Below are positions 11,196 through 23,521 of a stretch of 64,000 nt of DNA, in pieces. The DNA is taken from positions 54,988,653 to 55,052,652 of the forward strand of contig CM067543.1 of the NCBI GenBank assembly GCA_034509755.1, in the 5' to 3' direction. The position numbers and the translations under genes are program-made. Source of the DNA: Anisodus tanguticus. Taxonomy: Eukaryota > Streptophyta > Magnoliopsida > Solanales > Solanaceae. Under the pieces are notes generated by a model. That model worked only from the letters and a program-made list of their open reading frames with translations. It was not told the origin of the DNA and made no database searches. Positions within the stretch are counted from its first letter, which is position 1, and each line of letters starts with the position of its first letter.

Positions 11196-11460
11196 GATGG
11201 ATGTTATGGTAACAAAATTAATGATTTATTTATATTTAACATATTTTCAGTAAATTGACATGTTTGAGTTTGGAATTTGCCACATGCATAAAAATTTCTA
11301 AAACTAATAAGCTTAACTTGGATAAGTGTATAAGTGTAGTTAATTATTACCAAGCATTGGATGACAACTCACAAATTTGAATAAAATAAAGTTAATGACA
11401 CGAATTATATACCAAAATATTTCAAGTTTAGGAAAACCAAGATCATTAATACTTGATATA

Positions 11461-11803
11461 CATTATGGTATTCTGTTTTCATTACATTATTTAGTTGATA
11501 TGTAGTGAGTTTGTGAATGATTCTTTTATATTCTTATATGGTAACAATGCAAAATTAGAAAAATAATAAATGATTAACTTAGTCAAACAATGAAAGATTT
11601 CGTAGCATATGGTAATGGATTAACTGTCTAAAATGAATTATGGTATTCTGTTATCATAACATTATTTAGTTGATATGTAGTGAATTTGTGAATGATTATA
11701 TTATGGCCATTCTTATATGGTAACAATGCAAAATAAGAAAAAAATAACTTAGTGAATCAATGAAAGATTTCATACCATATAGTAATAGATTAAATGTCTA
11801 AAT
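11461..11803 (+). repeat. ~172-bp tandem duplication, copy A only
   Basis: The block beginning ATTATGGTATTCTGTT and containing TTATATGGTAACAATGCAAAA occurs twice in a row (about 11461-11635 and 11636-11803). Segment B has only one such unit (about 22012-22195), so the tandem copy arose after the segment duplicated, or was lost in B. Confidence 0.7.
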
Positions 11804-12683
11804 GAAAAATGGAAGGTAAATAATGAATATATTAACACATCGGAATAAAAGATTCATACAATTGATACAACTTAGTTGATTTTTACTTAGTCGGTTTAGC
11901 CAAACTTTTAAAATATTTTGAAAAGGTATTTTTTGTCAAAAGTACATTTCAAAAAAATACTTTTGAAGAGTACACTGATTTGGGTTTGACTTATCAATTT
12001 TTAATATACTTTTGCTAATATTAGAACAATGTGCTTGACCAAACTTTTAAAAGATGATTCTAGGGAGAAATTATTTCTTTCAACTTTTGCTACCATATAC
12101 ACAAAAGCAACTTTCTTTCAAAAAAATAATGGCCAATCATCTTCTTCCAAATAAGCATTTTTGACCTTCCAAAAACTTGATCAAATGTGCTATTAGTCTG
12201 GAAAAGTTTGCATAGGCCAAATGTTTTCCATGACATCTTATCTTGTTTTGGTATCATTAGCTCAATCCTCCAAATTTGACACTCCTAATTTATTTAAAGA
12301 AATTGTACGGTTTTCCCTTCAAATGGACTGATATTTAATTTTTGCTCTTCAAATGGGCTGATTTTTAATTTGTCCTTCGCAACCGAATTTATGTTTAGCA
12401 GGGCATAAGTTTTCTTAAAAACTGAAGTCACGTGAGTCATAATTTGTGAGATATTATGACCAAAATATAAATTTATGTCAGTAAAAAATTTATTTGTCAC
12501 TAGGGACAAAATTAAAGATCGGCAAAAAAATGAGGTAAAAGCACAAATGACCCAATTTATTTTGCTTTTTCGCAGGCTGATGGGCCTCCAGGTGCCCTTT
12601 TCCACTCTGTTCTAAGCAAAGCCTATCTGTAGCAACAGTTATAGGTCCAAATTCGGACTGAGACTACGCAAAGGTAGAACACC

Positions 12684-12834
12684 ATGGAAACTTCGCTGAC
12701 TTTATCATCAATCTTGATTTCGCTACGCTCAATAAGAACCCGGAATAGCGGAAATAGGTTCGTGTTCCGCTATTCATCTACATGTATACACAGTGTAATA
12801 CGTGAGATTCACAGGAGTAGTGCTCCCGTTTGGC
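12684..12834 (+). CDS. Exon-like reading frame, unknown, possible targeting peptide
   Basis: The ATG at 12684 has a good context (ACACCATGG) and opens a frame beginning METSLTLSSILISLRSIRTR. It is rich in Ser and Arg and poor in acidic residues, which resembles an organelle targeting peptide. About 50 codons are host sequence. At 12835 the frame runs into a hAT-type element, so the 86-codon open frame is chimeric and ends inside it. After the element the host sequence becomes a simple TTTGAA-rich stretch with no recognisable continuation. The upstream DNA is the 3' end of duplicated segment A. It could be exon 1 of a dead or relocated gene, or chance. No homologue was recognised. Confidence 0.3.
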
Positions 12835-13768
12835 TAGGGGTGGACATAAAACCCGTTGAACCAAAAAAACCGAACCGAATCGGCGGTTCGGTTTTTAAAA
12901 AAAAACGGTCCTTTAAAAAACCGAAGCGAATCAAGATTAAATGATTCAGTTGGTTCTTTAGTATTGGGATTAACTGAACCGAAAAATCGGGGGAAAATAT
13001 GTAATTAATCTTATTTTTTTATTTTAGGCTACTGTTATCTCTTGAATCATAGTCATTGAAGTCAATCTATGAAGCTTTTATGGAAGTCGAATGCGAAATT
13101 AACATATCACGGAAACATTGACATAAAATGTAGGGAGAGAAAATAATTGTAAATTGGTGCAACTTTAAATGGTCATAACTCTGTGCTCGGATGTCCGTTT
13201 AATCCAATTTGTTTTTTGACTTTGCGTATTTTTTCGAGACGTGGCCGGTCAAACGGCCTTAAGGCGGTTTGGTGCCGCCAATTTTTAGGAAAACGTCTGT
13301 TTTCCCAATCCATTTGTGTTTTTCCCCAAATTCGTTTCTAATTTTCCCTTTTCTTTAGTAAAGATCTCTCGATATACAATAGATTTCAACGTCGAAATTT
13401 CGTGGTAATGTAGGTGTGAATGTCAATTTCAGTGTTGGAAATTCAATTTTTAAAAAAATCCCCCGACCCGATTTATTTAAGTGTTGGACTTTAATTTTGT
13501 GGGGATGTAAACTTTAATTTGGAGTTTTTTACATGTTTTAAGAATATATGTGATGCAAACTTTATGTTTTTAGACTTTAAATTATTTTTTTGGACTTTAT
13601 ATTGAATTGAAAAAAATGATATAAACCGATACGTTCGGCATATAAACCGATATATCGGATTTTTTTTTTAAAAAAGTTTGATTCAATTTGTATTTTAAAA
13701 AATTAAATTTTATTCGGTTCATATTTTTTTGATACAAAACCGAACCGAACCGATATAGCCCACCCCTA
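12835..13768. mobile_element. Non-autonomous hAT-type element with perfect 8-bp duplication
   Basis: The ends TAGGGGTGGACA and (right) GCCCACCCCTA form imperfect inverted repeats. The 8-bp host word CGTTTGGC is identical on both sides (12827-12834, 13769-13776), as expected for hAT transposition. Subterminal CCGAACCGAA/CGGTTCGGTT words repeat near both ends. At 934 bp with no transposase frame, it must have been mobilised in trans. 13777-14034 after it is AT-rich simple sequence without a gene. Confidence 0.88.
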
Positions 13769-15161
13769 CGTTTGGCCATAGATTTTGAATTTGAAATTTG
13801 AAAATTTGAGTTTTTGAAGTTATGATTTTGAAACTTGAAGTTGTGTTTGGATATGCACTTTACTTGGATAATTGGGCATACATTAGTGATGTAAATAAAA
13901 TAATTTTTTAGATCATCTTTTTGAGTCAAATTTGTAAATAAAAAAATTCTAGAACTCTATTCTTTAGGCTAAATTTTTGTTTCGCTAAAATGATGAAAAT
14001 TTAGTTAAATCTGCTACAAATTTGGCCGGAGAAAAAATAGGCAGTTAAAATAAATAATCATTTGTATCTAAAAACATAGAATAATTGTGTGTGTATAAGA
14101 GATACACAGTAAGAACTTCATTGTTTTTCATGACAACGTTTTCTCGAAATCATAGATTTAAAAAAAAGTTTGTGAATGAAATTACTCGAGAAATGAATGA
14201 ACTTGAAGAGACCCGACAATCAACAATTAACATGACTTTTATATTCAAATTTAGAACAGAATATATATAAACGTCTTTGAATTCAGCTTTAGGGACCCCA
14301 ACTTAATGTCTCAACCAGTTCTATTTTATCACATCTAGGGTTGCCTTAGAATGGTATTAATTGAGTTTCCAAACAAAATAATAGTAACACAACAAATATC
14401 TTTCCATCCTGATGTCTAATGGATATAGATGAGATGACAAACGGCGCGGGGCGGGTCAGTTGCGGAGAAATTCACGTAAAATTTGTGAAAATTCCAACTC
14501 GCCCCAGCCCGCCCCACATAGCAAAAATTTATGTTTTCAACCCGCCCCACTCCGCGCCAATAGACCTGCCCGGCATATTTTTTTCTTTTTTTTCTTTTTT
14601 CTTTTTTAACTGAATTTGATACTGAAAATGAAATTCACAAAAAAAAAAAAAAAAAAAATCCCGCCTAGTTATATTAATTTAATAGATAGTGACTAGAAAT
14701 TAATTTCTTAGAGAGCAGAATCAGATCAACTGTGGATTTTTCAGTAAGGAACTGTCAAATTTTTGAATTGAACCATTTTCATTTACTATCTCTGACATTT
14801 TAGTTTTGTTTCATGTGTAACAACGTCGAGCAATAACAGTAGCAATACCAAACCATCACAATTTTTGTCAGAGAGGAAAATAAAATCAAATTCATAGAAC
14901 TCAATATTTCAAGATTCTTTTTAAATCAGAAAGCATAAGGTTCCATTGATATGGCAAAAGACAAAAAAATTGATCAGTATCACTCTTGTTTGGAAATATA
15001 TTTTCTACAAATTAATTCAAACTGTATGCACTAAAATATGCTCCCGTATAAATATATATTTAAAGAAAATTTCAACTGAATATATATAATTTGAATTGAA
15101 AAAAATAAATTCATCATGACATATAAAAAGTTAAAATTAACATTACCCGTGAGGCCGGATG

Positions 15162-15899
15162 TGTTATTAATCTGTATTCCAAAAAAAAACCAGTAAACAA
15201 TAATAATTGAAAAATGAACAGAATCAGTGTTGGAAAAATAAAAGTATTTTTCAGAATATAATCGAGCCCACTTAGTTCAAAGTGTGTCCTTAAGGAAATT
15301 ATTTCCCTCACAGTACTCGAGGTTGATGGAATATCCCCTCCCAGGATAGAACGATTATCTTACCGGATAGTAGTACTCCAAATTCCGGTAGCGGCGAACC
15401 ACTCAACAAAAAGTATATCACACGAATTTGTTTATGCGAAAGAAGAAGAAGTTTGTGTTGTTCGAGAAAATTCATAAGTAATATTCTGAGGAATCAAACG
15501 AATTTATAGCCATGGAAGTATTGTTTCTGAAGGTTTGCAACCTTTCTGAACAGCCACTGAAAATGGTGGGAAATTTAATTAAGGAAAAATTTGGTCCAAA
15601 AAGATTATCAATCAATCAGATCATTTGACCGAATCCGAATCCGAAAATCCGAAGCCGAAGCCGAGCCGAGCGAGCGACGACGACGGCGCGAGGGGTCCTT
15701 ACCCCCTCAACCCTTTTACTGACAAGAAGGAGTAATTCTACTTATAAGTAGAAGAACTTTTCTTTCCACTACCGATGTGGGACAAATGCTTATTTTATAA
15801 AGCAAGAGGGAACTCCCACTTTTCTTTCCACTACCGATGTGGGACAACTCCCACTTTTCTTTCCAATCATTTCCCATTCACCAATATCAATACCCAACA
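15162..15899 (-). repeat. 3' LTR of Copia 15162-21617
   Basis: 738 bp, ends TG...CA in element orientation. It contains two copies of a word around CCCACATCGGTAGTGG, a TTTATAAAATAAGC TATA-like segment, and a CpG-rich patch (CCGAGCGAGCGACGACGACG region, ~15655-15695). It is shorter than its partner through an internal deletion. Confidence 0.92.
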
Positions 15900-16790
15900 A
15901 TCCCCCATATGAATGGGGAATGGCTATAATATAAAAGTGCGGACAAGTATACACAAGCGAGAATTGACCGCATCCGGATAAGTAGGTTTCCTTTGAACTT
16001 TCCGTAGTGAACTTATATCGGATATACTCGATCAATCGGTAGATTTGATATCTTTGAACCGTCGAACTTTGTTGTATACCTAGACAACATAAGTCACACA
16101 ATCAACCCTCAACCGTTTATGGTTCTCACGGTTGTGTTCGTTTCAGCCATGAACACCTCCTGGTTTCATGAGTGTGTAGAGAATGGGCCTTTACTGTCAT
16201 TCCCCTTTAAAGCGGCTTACACTTAACACTCACATAGGTGATTTCTAAACATGCGGTCCTATAGCTACATTATCTGGTCATACATTGCCAGATTTAGATA
16301 ATCATTAAAGAACCTTAATGCTTTATTAACTCATTAACAAGCCATAAGGTTTTATCCTTATTTCTCGAACATTGTCTTCATCCGAGAATGGGTTGAGTTA
16401 TTTGACAATGTTGAACCGTCGACCACAACTTTGTTTGATCTCCTTGAACCTAGCTCTTGGGATCTCCGTCCGCTAGGTAGAGTTACCGCCATGATGACTT
16501 GTCCTCGGCCTTAACCCCATTCCCATTGATGATCTACTAACTCCCTCTCTAGATAAGCCTTTTGTAAGCGGATCCGCTACGTTATCTCTTGACTTTACAT
16601 AGTCAATCGTGATAACGCCACTAGAGAGGAGTTGTCTAACGTATATTGTGTCTTCGTCGTATGTGACGAGATTTTTCGTTGTACATTACACTCCCCGCCC
16701 TACCTATTGTCGCTTGACCGTCACAATGTATACATATAGGAGCCAAAAGGTTTGGGCCGAATGGAATATCTTCTAAGAAATTCCGGAGCC
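15900..16790 (-). other. Copia 3' untranslated segment
   Basis: About 0.9 kb between the RNase H coding end and the 3' LTR, with no open coding frame recognised. Such long 3' non-coding segments occur in some plant Copia families. No host gene was recognised inside it. Confidence 0.6.
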
Positions 16791-19543
16791 ATTCAAACCT
16801 TCTTCACCGCCTTGTCTAAAGCTATAAATTCGATTCCATTGTAGAGCGGGCGATGCATGTCCGTTTTGATGATTTCCAAAACACTGACCCACCCCCAATT
16901 GTGAAAACATAACCACTTGTGGATTTAACTTCAAATGATCCGGTGATCCAATTTGCATCACTATATCCTTCGATCACGGCGGGATATTTGTTATAATGCA
17001 AAGCATAGTCTTGGGTGTGTTTTAAATACCCCAAGACTCGTTTCATTGCCATCCAATGAGTTTGATTGGGATTACTCGTGAATCGACTCACTTGCGATAG
17101 CACATGCTATATCCGGTCGTGTACAATTCATAATATACATCAAACTTCCCAAAACTCGTGCATAGTCCAATTGTGAGTCACTTTCACCTTTATTCTTTTG
17201 AAGTGAAAAACTTACATCAATTGGAGTCTTTGCAACATTGAAATTTAAATACTTAAACTTGTCAAGTACTCTTTCAATATAATGAGATCGCGATAATGCT
17301 AGACCTTGTGGAGTTTTATGAATTACGATACCTAAGATCAAATCACAACTCCTAAGTCCTTCATATCAAATTTGCTAGCCGACATACGCTTCGTAGCATT
17401 TATATCGGTAATATCTCTACTCATTATCAACATGTCATCAACATATAAACAAACAATGACTTCATGATTTGGAGTATTTTTAATGTAAACACATTTGTCA
17501 CACTCATTAATCTTAAATCCATTTGCCAACATTGTTTGGTCAAATTTCGCATGCCATTGTTTGGGTGCTTGTTTAAGTCCATAAAGTGACTTAACAAGTT
17601 TGCACACTTTCCTTTCTTTACCAGGAACCACAAAACCCTCGTGTTGTTCCATGTAAATTTCTTCCTCCAATTCTCCATTTAAGAAAGCTTGTCTTGACAT
17701 CCATTTGATGGATCTCAAGACCATATACGGCCGCCGTGCCATTAACACCCGAATAGATGTTATTCTTGTTACCGGCGAGTATGTGTCAAAGTAATCAAGG
17801 CCTTCTTTTTGTCTATAACCTTTGACCACAAGTCTTGCCTTATATTTGTCAATAGTGCCATCAGCTTTCATTTTCCTTTTAAAAATCTATTTTGATCCTA
17901 AAGGTTTATTTCCAGGAGGAAGATCAACCAATTCCCATGTATGATTGCTCAAAATTGATTCAATCTCACTATTAACTGCCTCTTTCCAAAATGCTGAATC
18001 AGAAGAAGACATCGCTGCTTTAAATGTTTGAGGCTCATTTTCAAGCAAGAATGTCACAAAATCTGGTCCAAAGGAAGTAGATGTCCTTTGACGTTTGCTA
18101 CGCCTTGCATCCTTTTTACTTGGTGTATTTCCCTTTGGTTCTTCCCGCGATCGTTTAGATCTTTCACTTGACGACTCACATTCAGTTTTATACGGATAAA
18201 TGTTTTCAAAGAATTCAGCATTATCTGATTCAATTACCGTATTAACATGTATTTCGGGATTGTCTGATTTGTGAACCAAAAACCGACAAGCTTTGCTGTT
18301 TGTAGCATAGCCAATAAAAACACAATCCACTGTTTTTTGTCCGATTTTTACCCTTTTGGGCAAAGGAACTTAGACCTTTGCTAAACACCCCCACACTTTG
18401 AAATATTTCAAGTTGGGTTTTCTTCCTTTCCATAGTTCATATGGAATAGATTGTGTTTTTCTTTGTGGGGCACCCTGTTGAGTATTCGGTTAGCGTAAAG
18501 GATAGCCTCCCCCACAAGCTTTGCGGTAAACCGGAACTTATTAATAAGGCATTCATCATTTCCTTTAATGTTCGGTTTTTCCTTTCCGCAATTCCATTTG
18601 ATTGTGGTGTGTAAGGGGCGTAGTTTGATGAATAATTCCATATTCTAAACATATCTCCGCAAAAGGAGATTAGTACTTCTCACCCCTATCACTTCTAACC
18701 ATTTTTATCTTTTTATTCAATTGATTTTCCACTTCGTTTTTGTATTGCTTAAATGCATCAATTGCTTCATCCTTACTATTAAGCAAATACACATAACAAT
18801 ATCGAGTGCAATCGTCAATAAAAGTTATAAAATACTTTTTCCCACCGCGAGATGGTATTGACTTCATATCACATATATATGTGTGAATTAAGTCTAAAGG
18901 ATTTGAATTCCTATCAATAGACTTATATGGATGTTTAACAAACTTAGATTCAACACGATTTCACATTTAGATTTATTACACTCGAATTTAGGCAATACTT
19001 CTAAATTAATCAATTTTCGCAAGGTTTTGTAGTTGACATGTCCTAAACGAACATGCCATAAATCATTTGACTCCAATAAGTAAGACGAAGCCGAATTTTT
19101 ATTAATACATCGTCAACAACCATTACATTGAGTTTGAAAAGGCCCTCGGTGAGGTAGCCCTTTCCTATGAACAAATCATTCTTACTTGATACAATTTTCT
19201 CACTAACCAACACACACTTAAACCCGTTTTTGATGAGTAGTCCTAATTTGAAACTAAATTCTTCCGAATTGTTGGAACGTGCATAACATTGTTGAGAGTC
19301 GTGACCTTGGAAGTCATCTTCGAAGTATCTTCCCATATCCTTCAACCTTGGTCGTTGCGGATTTCCCATAAACAAGTACCTCTTCGGGTCCAAATGAGCA
19401 TAGGTTGTAAATGCTTCTTTTGTAGCGCAAACATGTCGAGTGGCACCGTAATCAAGCCACCACTCCTTTGGGTTTCCAACCAAATTGCACTCCGATAGCA
19501 TTGCACACAGATCATCCATATCATCATTCTTTTCCACCATATT
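16791..19543 (-). pseudogene. Copia pol (protease-integrase-RT-RNase H), degraded
   Basis: Consecutive minus-strand frames give the standard order. The protease start is WWLDYGATRHVC, where the usual DSGA serine is Tyr. Next comes GAG-pre-integrase (LWHVRLGHVNYKTLRK), then the integrase core (FITFIDDCTRYCYVYLL, TPQSNGIAERKNR), then reverse transcriptase with VCLYVDDMLIMS (17400-17460), and RNase H (HYNKYPAVIEGYSDANW; WKSSKRTCIARSTMESN). Several frameshifts and stops separate the pieces (about 17340, 17880, 18370, 18660, 18880, 19080). The polyprotein would supply replication enzymes for the element in virus-like particles. It cannot be made from this copy. Confidence 0.92.
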
Positions 19544-20408
19544 GGCTTGTCCTTTTCCCTTGTTCTTTTTCGGGAGACGACAATCTGGGGCTTTGTGGCC
19601 AGCTTTCCCACAATTAAAGCAGAAGCCCTTGAACTTTTTCTTGTTGGAATCCTTCTCCTTTCCGTAGGCCTCTTCCTTTTCTTGTTCTTTTTCAGAGCAG
19701 CATCTTCAACGATGTTTGCCCCTTCAATTGGTGAAGTCTTACGGTACCTCTTCTCAGCGGTTTTGTTATCTTCCTCGATCTTGAGACGAATCACAAGATC
19801 TTCCAACTTCATTTCCTTTCTTTTGTGCTTAAGATAATTCTTGAAATCTTTCCATGAGGGCGGCAACTTCTCAATCATTGCAGCCACTTGGAATGCTTCA
19901 TTTACTACCATACCTTCAGCAATAAGGTCGTGGAAGATAAGTTGAAGCTCTTGAACTTGGGTTCCAACGGTTTTTCCATCCACCATTTTGTAGTCTAGGA
20001 ATTTGGCAACCACAAACTTCTTCAAGCAAGCATCTTCGCTTTGTACTTCTTTTCAAGTGCACTCCATAGTTCTTTGGAGGTCTCTCTTTGCACTTGTAGA
20101 CGTTGTACAAGTCATCTTCTAAGGCACTCAAAATGTAGCCTTTGCACAAAAAATCAGCTTTGTTTCCAAGCCTCGGTAACCATGAACTTTTGGTTGTCGT
20201 GCATGTCGGCGGCGAGCACGGGAGGGTCCTCACCGGTGAACTTTTGCATACCAAGGGTGGTAAGCCAAAAGAACATTCTTTGTCGCCATCCTTTAAAGTT
20301 GGCACCGGTGAACTTCGCAGGTTTCTCACCCGGCATGGCACGCGGTACGGGTTGTAGGAGTAACCACCGGTGCGAATTGCGAGAGGTAGTTCCGGTCTCA
20401 ATTGCCAT
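19544..20408 (-). pseudogene. Copia gag, degraded
   Basis: The frame starts MAIETGTTSRNSHRWLL at 20408. It includes KFTGANFKGWRQRMFFWLTTLG, the N-terminal gag signature of plant Copia elements, and ends in an intact CCHC zinc knuckle (CFNCGKAGHKAPDC, about 19590-19635). At least two frame changes occur, near 20080-20155 and 19670. Gag would form the particle shell and package element RNA. Confidence 0.85.
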
Positions 20409-20482
20409 TATTCGTTTGTCATCACAAATCGACAAACCGTTTTAGTTAATAAAACCGTAATAGCAATTCAATCACGGACTTA

Positions 20483-20765
20483 AACGATGAAGATTTTATT
20501 TCTTCAAATTGCGGTATAATTATGAAACTTTAGTATTCCAACGAAGTTTTTATATCTTCGAGTCAGAATACTAATATTCATATGGAGTAGAAAACTGCAC
20601 AAGTTTTAATCTCCAACCCGGAATACGAACGATGAAGTTTTTATGTTCTTCAAATCGTTGTACAAGTATGAACTTTAATATTCCAACGAAGTTTTTATGT
20701 CTTCAAGTCAGAATATGAAATTTTACACGGAGTAGAAAACCACACAGGTTTTAGTCTCCAAAATA
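20483..20765 (-). repeat. Two-unit tandem repeat in Copia leader
   Basis: A ~140-bp unit containing ATTCCAACGAAGTTTTTAT and GGAGTAGAAAAC is present twice between the 5' LTR and gag. Such leader repeats are common in plant Copia elements. Here the units differ by scattered substitutions. Confidence 0.75.
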
Positions 20766-20803
20766 AAATACAGATTAATCTAAAAATATAATTTCCTTAA
20801 GAT

Positions 20804-21617
20804 TGTTATTAATCTTGTATTCCAAAAAAAAAAACCAGTAAACAATAATAATTGAAAAATGAACAGAATCAGTGTTGGAAAAATAAAAGTATTTTTCGAA
20901 TATAATCGAGCCCACTTAGTTCAAAGTGTGTCCTTAAGGAAATTATTCCCCTCAAATACTCGAGGTTGATGGAATATCCCCTCCCGGATAGAACGATTAT
21001 CTTACCGGGATAGTAGTACTCCAAATTCGGTAGCGGCGAACCACTCAACGAAGATATCACACGAGAATTTGTTTATGCGAAAGAAGAAGAAGTTTGTGTT
21101 GTTCGGAAAATTCGTAAGTAATATTCTCGAGGAATCAAACGAATTTATAGCCATGGAAGTACTTTTTCTGAAGGTTTGCAACCTTTCTGAAGGTTTGCAA
21201 CCTTTCTGAATAGCCACTGAAAATGATGGGAAATTTAAATAAGGAAAAGAAATCGGGTCGCGGATCCGGGTCACTAACGGGTAGGATTGGATAAGTTAAT
21301 TAATTTAATTAAATAATTAAAAATTAAAGAAAATTTGGTCCAAAAAGATTATCAATCAATCGAATCCGAAGCCGAAGCGGAAGCCGAGCGAGCGATGGCG
21401 ACGACGCGAGGGGTCCTTGCCCCCTCAACCCTTTTACTGACAAGAAGGAATAATTCTACTTATAAGTAGAAGAACTTTTCTTTCCACTACCGATGTGGGA
21501 CAAATGCTTATTTTATAAAGCAAGAGGGAACTCCCACTTTTCTTTCCACTACCGATGTGGGACAACTCCCACTTTTCTTTTCAATCATTTCTCATTCACC
21601 AATATCAATACCCAACA
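20804..21617 (-). repeat. 5' LTR of Copia 15162-21617
   Basis: 814 bp, same ends as the 3' LTR. It keeps the block ATCGGGTCGCGGATCCGGGT followed by A/T-rich sequence (about 21248-21330) that is deleted in the left LTR, plus a local tandem doubling near 21170-21205. Confidence 0.92.
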
Positions 21618-23030
21618 GGATGCTCTACAACTCTTATAACATATAAAAGGTTAAAATTAAGTTTAAAACCACATAAATCCGCATAGACTCGCAACCTGCA
21701 CCGCACCACATTGGTTTAAGAAAATTACTTCAACCCGCCCCGTTGATATCCCTACTGATGGATATTATGATAACAAAATTAATGATTTATTTATATTTAA
21801 GATATTTTCAGTAAATTGACATGTTTGAATTTGGAATTTGCCACATGCATAAAATTTCTGAAACTTGGATAGGTAAGTGTTTAAGTGTGATTAATTATTA
21901 CCAAGCATTGGATGACAACTCACAAATTTGAATATAATAAAATTAATGACATGAGTTCTATACCAAAATATTTCAAGTTCAGGAAAACCAAGATCATTAA
22001 TTCTTGATATACATTATGATATTCTGTTATCATTACATTATTTAGTTGATAGGTAGTGAATCTATTATCATATTATATTCTTATATGGTAACAATGCAAA
22101 ATAAGAAAAAGAATAAATAAATAAATAAATAAATAATCAATGAAAAATTTCATAGCATATAGTTAATAGATTAACTGTCTAAAATGAAACATGGAAGGTG
22201 AATAATGAAAACATTAACAAAGCGGAATAAAAGATTCATACTTACAGTCTGTTTGACTAAATTTTTATAATATTTTTAAGGGTTTTTTTTTTCTATCATA
22301 AGTGTATTTTTAAAAAGTACTTTTGAAGAGTAGTCGTCGTTTGAGTTTAACTTATCAATTTTAAATATATTTTTATTAATATTAGAGCAATAATTTGTGT
22401 TTGATCAAACTTTTAAAAAGTAATTTTATGGAGAAATTACCTTGTACAACTTCTGCTACTATATACTCAAAAGCTACTTTTTTTCAAAAAAAAAATAGTT
22501 AAACATCTTCTCTCATATAATAACTTTTGACCTTTCAAAAACTTGATCAAACACGTTATTAGTCACGTGAAAAGTTTGCATAGTCAAATGTTTGCCATGA
22601 CATCTTATCCTGTTTAGGTATTCCTCCAAATTTTGACTCCTAATTTATTTGAAGAAATTGCACGGTTGGTCCTTCAAATAGGTTGGTCCTTAATTTTAAC
22701 CCTTCAAATGAGTTGGTCTTTAATTTTTGTCCCTTGAAATGGAATTTATTTCTAGAAGGGCATAGTTTTTTTTAGAAACTGAAGTAATGCGTGGCATAAT
22801 TAGCTTGTGAGATATTATGATGCAAAATATAAATTTATGTCTCGCGAAAATTTGATTGTCACGAACGGACAAAAATTAAAGATCAACACAAAATAGAGGA
22901 AAAGTGTAAATGATCCAATTCATTTGCTTTTTTGCAGGCTGATGGGCCTCCAGGCTCCCACCAAGGAATGCCCTTTTCCACTCTTTATAAGCAAAGCCTA
23001 TCTATAGCAACAGCTATCGGCCCAAACTCT

Positions 23031-23476
23031 TTGATCTCGGTTTTACTTGGTGATCATTTAGTAGTTGGTTAGAGTTATCCAAGTATTAACAATACAAGAA
23101 TTAATTATGAATGAATTTATGTATTATTTTATGAAGGAATTAATTATGAAGGGTTTTGTTGTTCATGTAATAATTATTTCATCTTCTATCATGCATAAAT
23201 TAATTCATAGATTCCCTCATAACGCATACATGTATTAGTTATGCGAGTTTTTAAATTCAAACCTAATATTGTAATAGGTATGTTAAATATTATAAATAGA
23301 AAAAGAATTTATCAAACATGATATTATTTATGCAAGATTTAATATATAAATAACTTAGCTCCTAACAAGCTACCAAACAACCCCTTAGGGATTTTTACGC
23401 TCTTAGTTACATGCTCAAGCTCATTATAAAAATGGATCATGTTTTTAAGCCCTTATTCGAATTAGCTTATATTGTA
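23031..23476. other. AT-rich intergenic, possible MITE remnant
   Basis: No gene. The words near the right end (CTAGCTACCAAACAACCCCTTA-like, around 23365-23390) resemble the end of a Tourist-like MITE, but no matching left end was found. Confidence 0.4.
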
Positions 23477-23521
23477 TCCTTTCGTCTCAATTTATACGAT
23501 ATAGTTTGACTTGACACGGAA

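Larger units (their letters stand above)
9430..12655 (+). repeat. Segmental duplication, copy A
   Basis: Long blocks match copy B (14035-15161 continued at 21618-23030) in the same order and orientation. Examples are the words around 10140-10470 and 14125-14430, 11025-11060 and 21618-21650, and 12580-12650 and 22937-23025. Identity looks like ~85-90% with many indels. 9480-10130 is largely private to copy A and holds a pyrimidine-rich imperfect repeat (CTTCTTCACCTTTTCCTTCT, 9507-9560). Copy A lacks the Copia element found in copy B, so it is a natural empty-site reference. Confidence 0.75.
15162..21617 (-). mobile_element. Copia LTR retrotransposon, 6456 bp, TSD GGATG
   Basis: Complete structure in reverse orientation. 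The 3' LTR is 15162-15899 and the 5' LTR 20804-21617, both running TGTTGGGTATTG to TTAATAACA when read on the minus strand. A purine tract (complement of TCCCCCATAT) adjoins the 3' LTR. The 5-bp duplication GGATG is perfect (15157-15161, 21618-21622). Domain order gag, protease, integrase, reverse transcriptase, RNase H marks Copia. Coding frames are broken, so it is not autonomous now. The right LTR has a ~75-bp A/T-rich block and a doubled GAAGGTTTGCAACCTTTCT absent from the left one, so insertion is not very recent. Confidence 0.95.
14035..23030 (+). repeat. Segmental duplication, copy B (split by Copia)
   Basis: Partner of 9430-12655, in two pieces: 14035-15161 and 21618-23030. The junction ...CCCGTGAGG / GGATGCTCTACAACTC reads continuously once the Copia element and one GGATG copy are removed, matching copy A at 11025-11055. 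Private features of B are an AAAT microsatellite (about 22110-22137) and the absence of A's tandem duplication. Confidence 0.75.

Noticed and set aside
22110..22137. AAAT repeat considered as a regulatory or structural element
   Set aside because: A simple microsatellite of seven or so units, common in AT-rich plant DNA.
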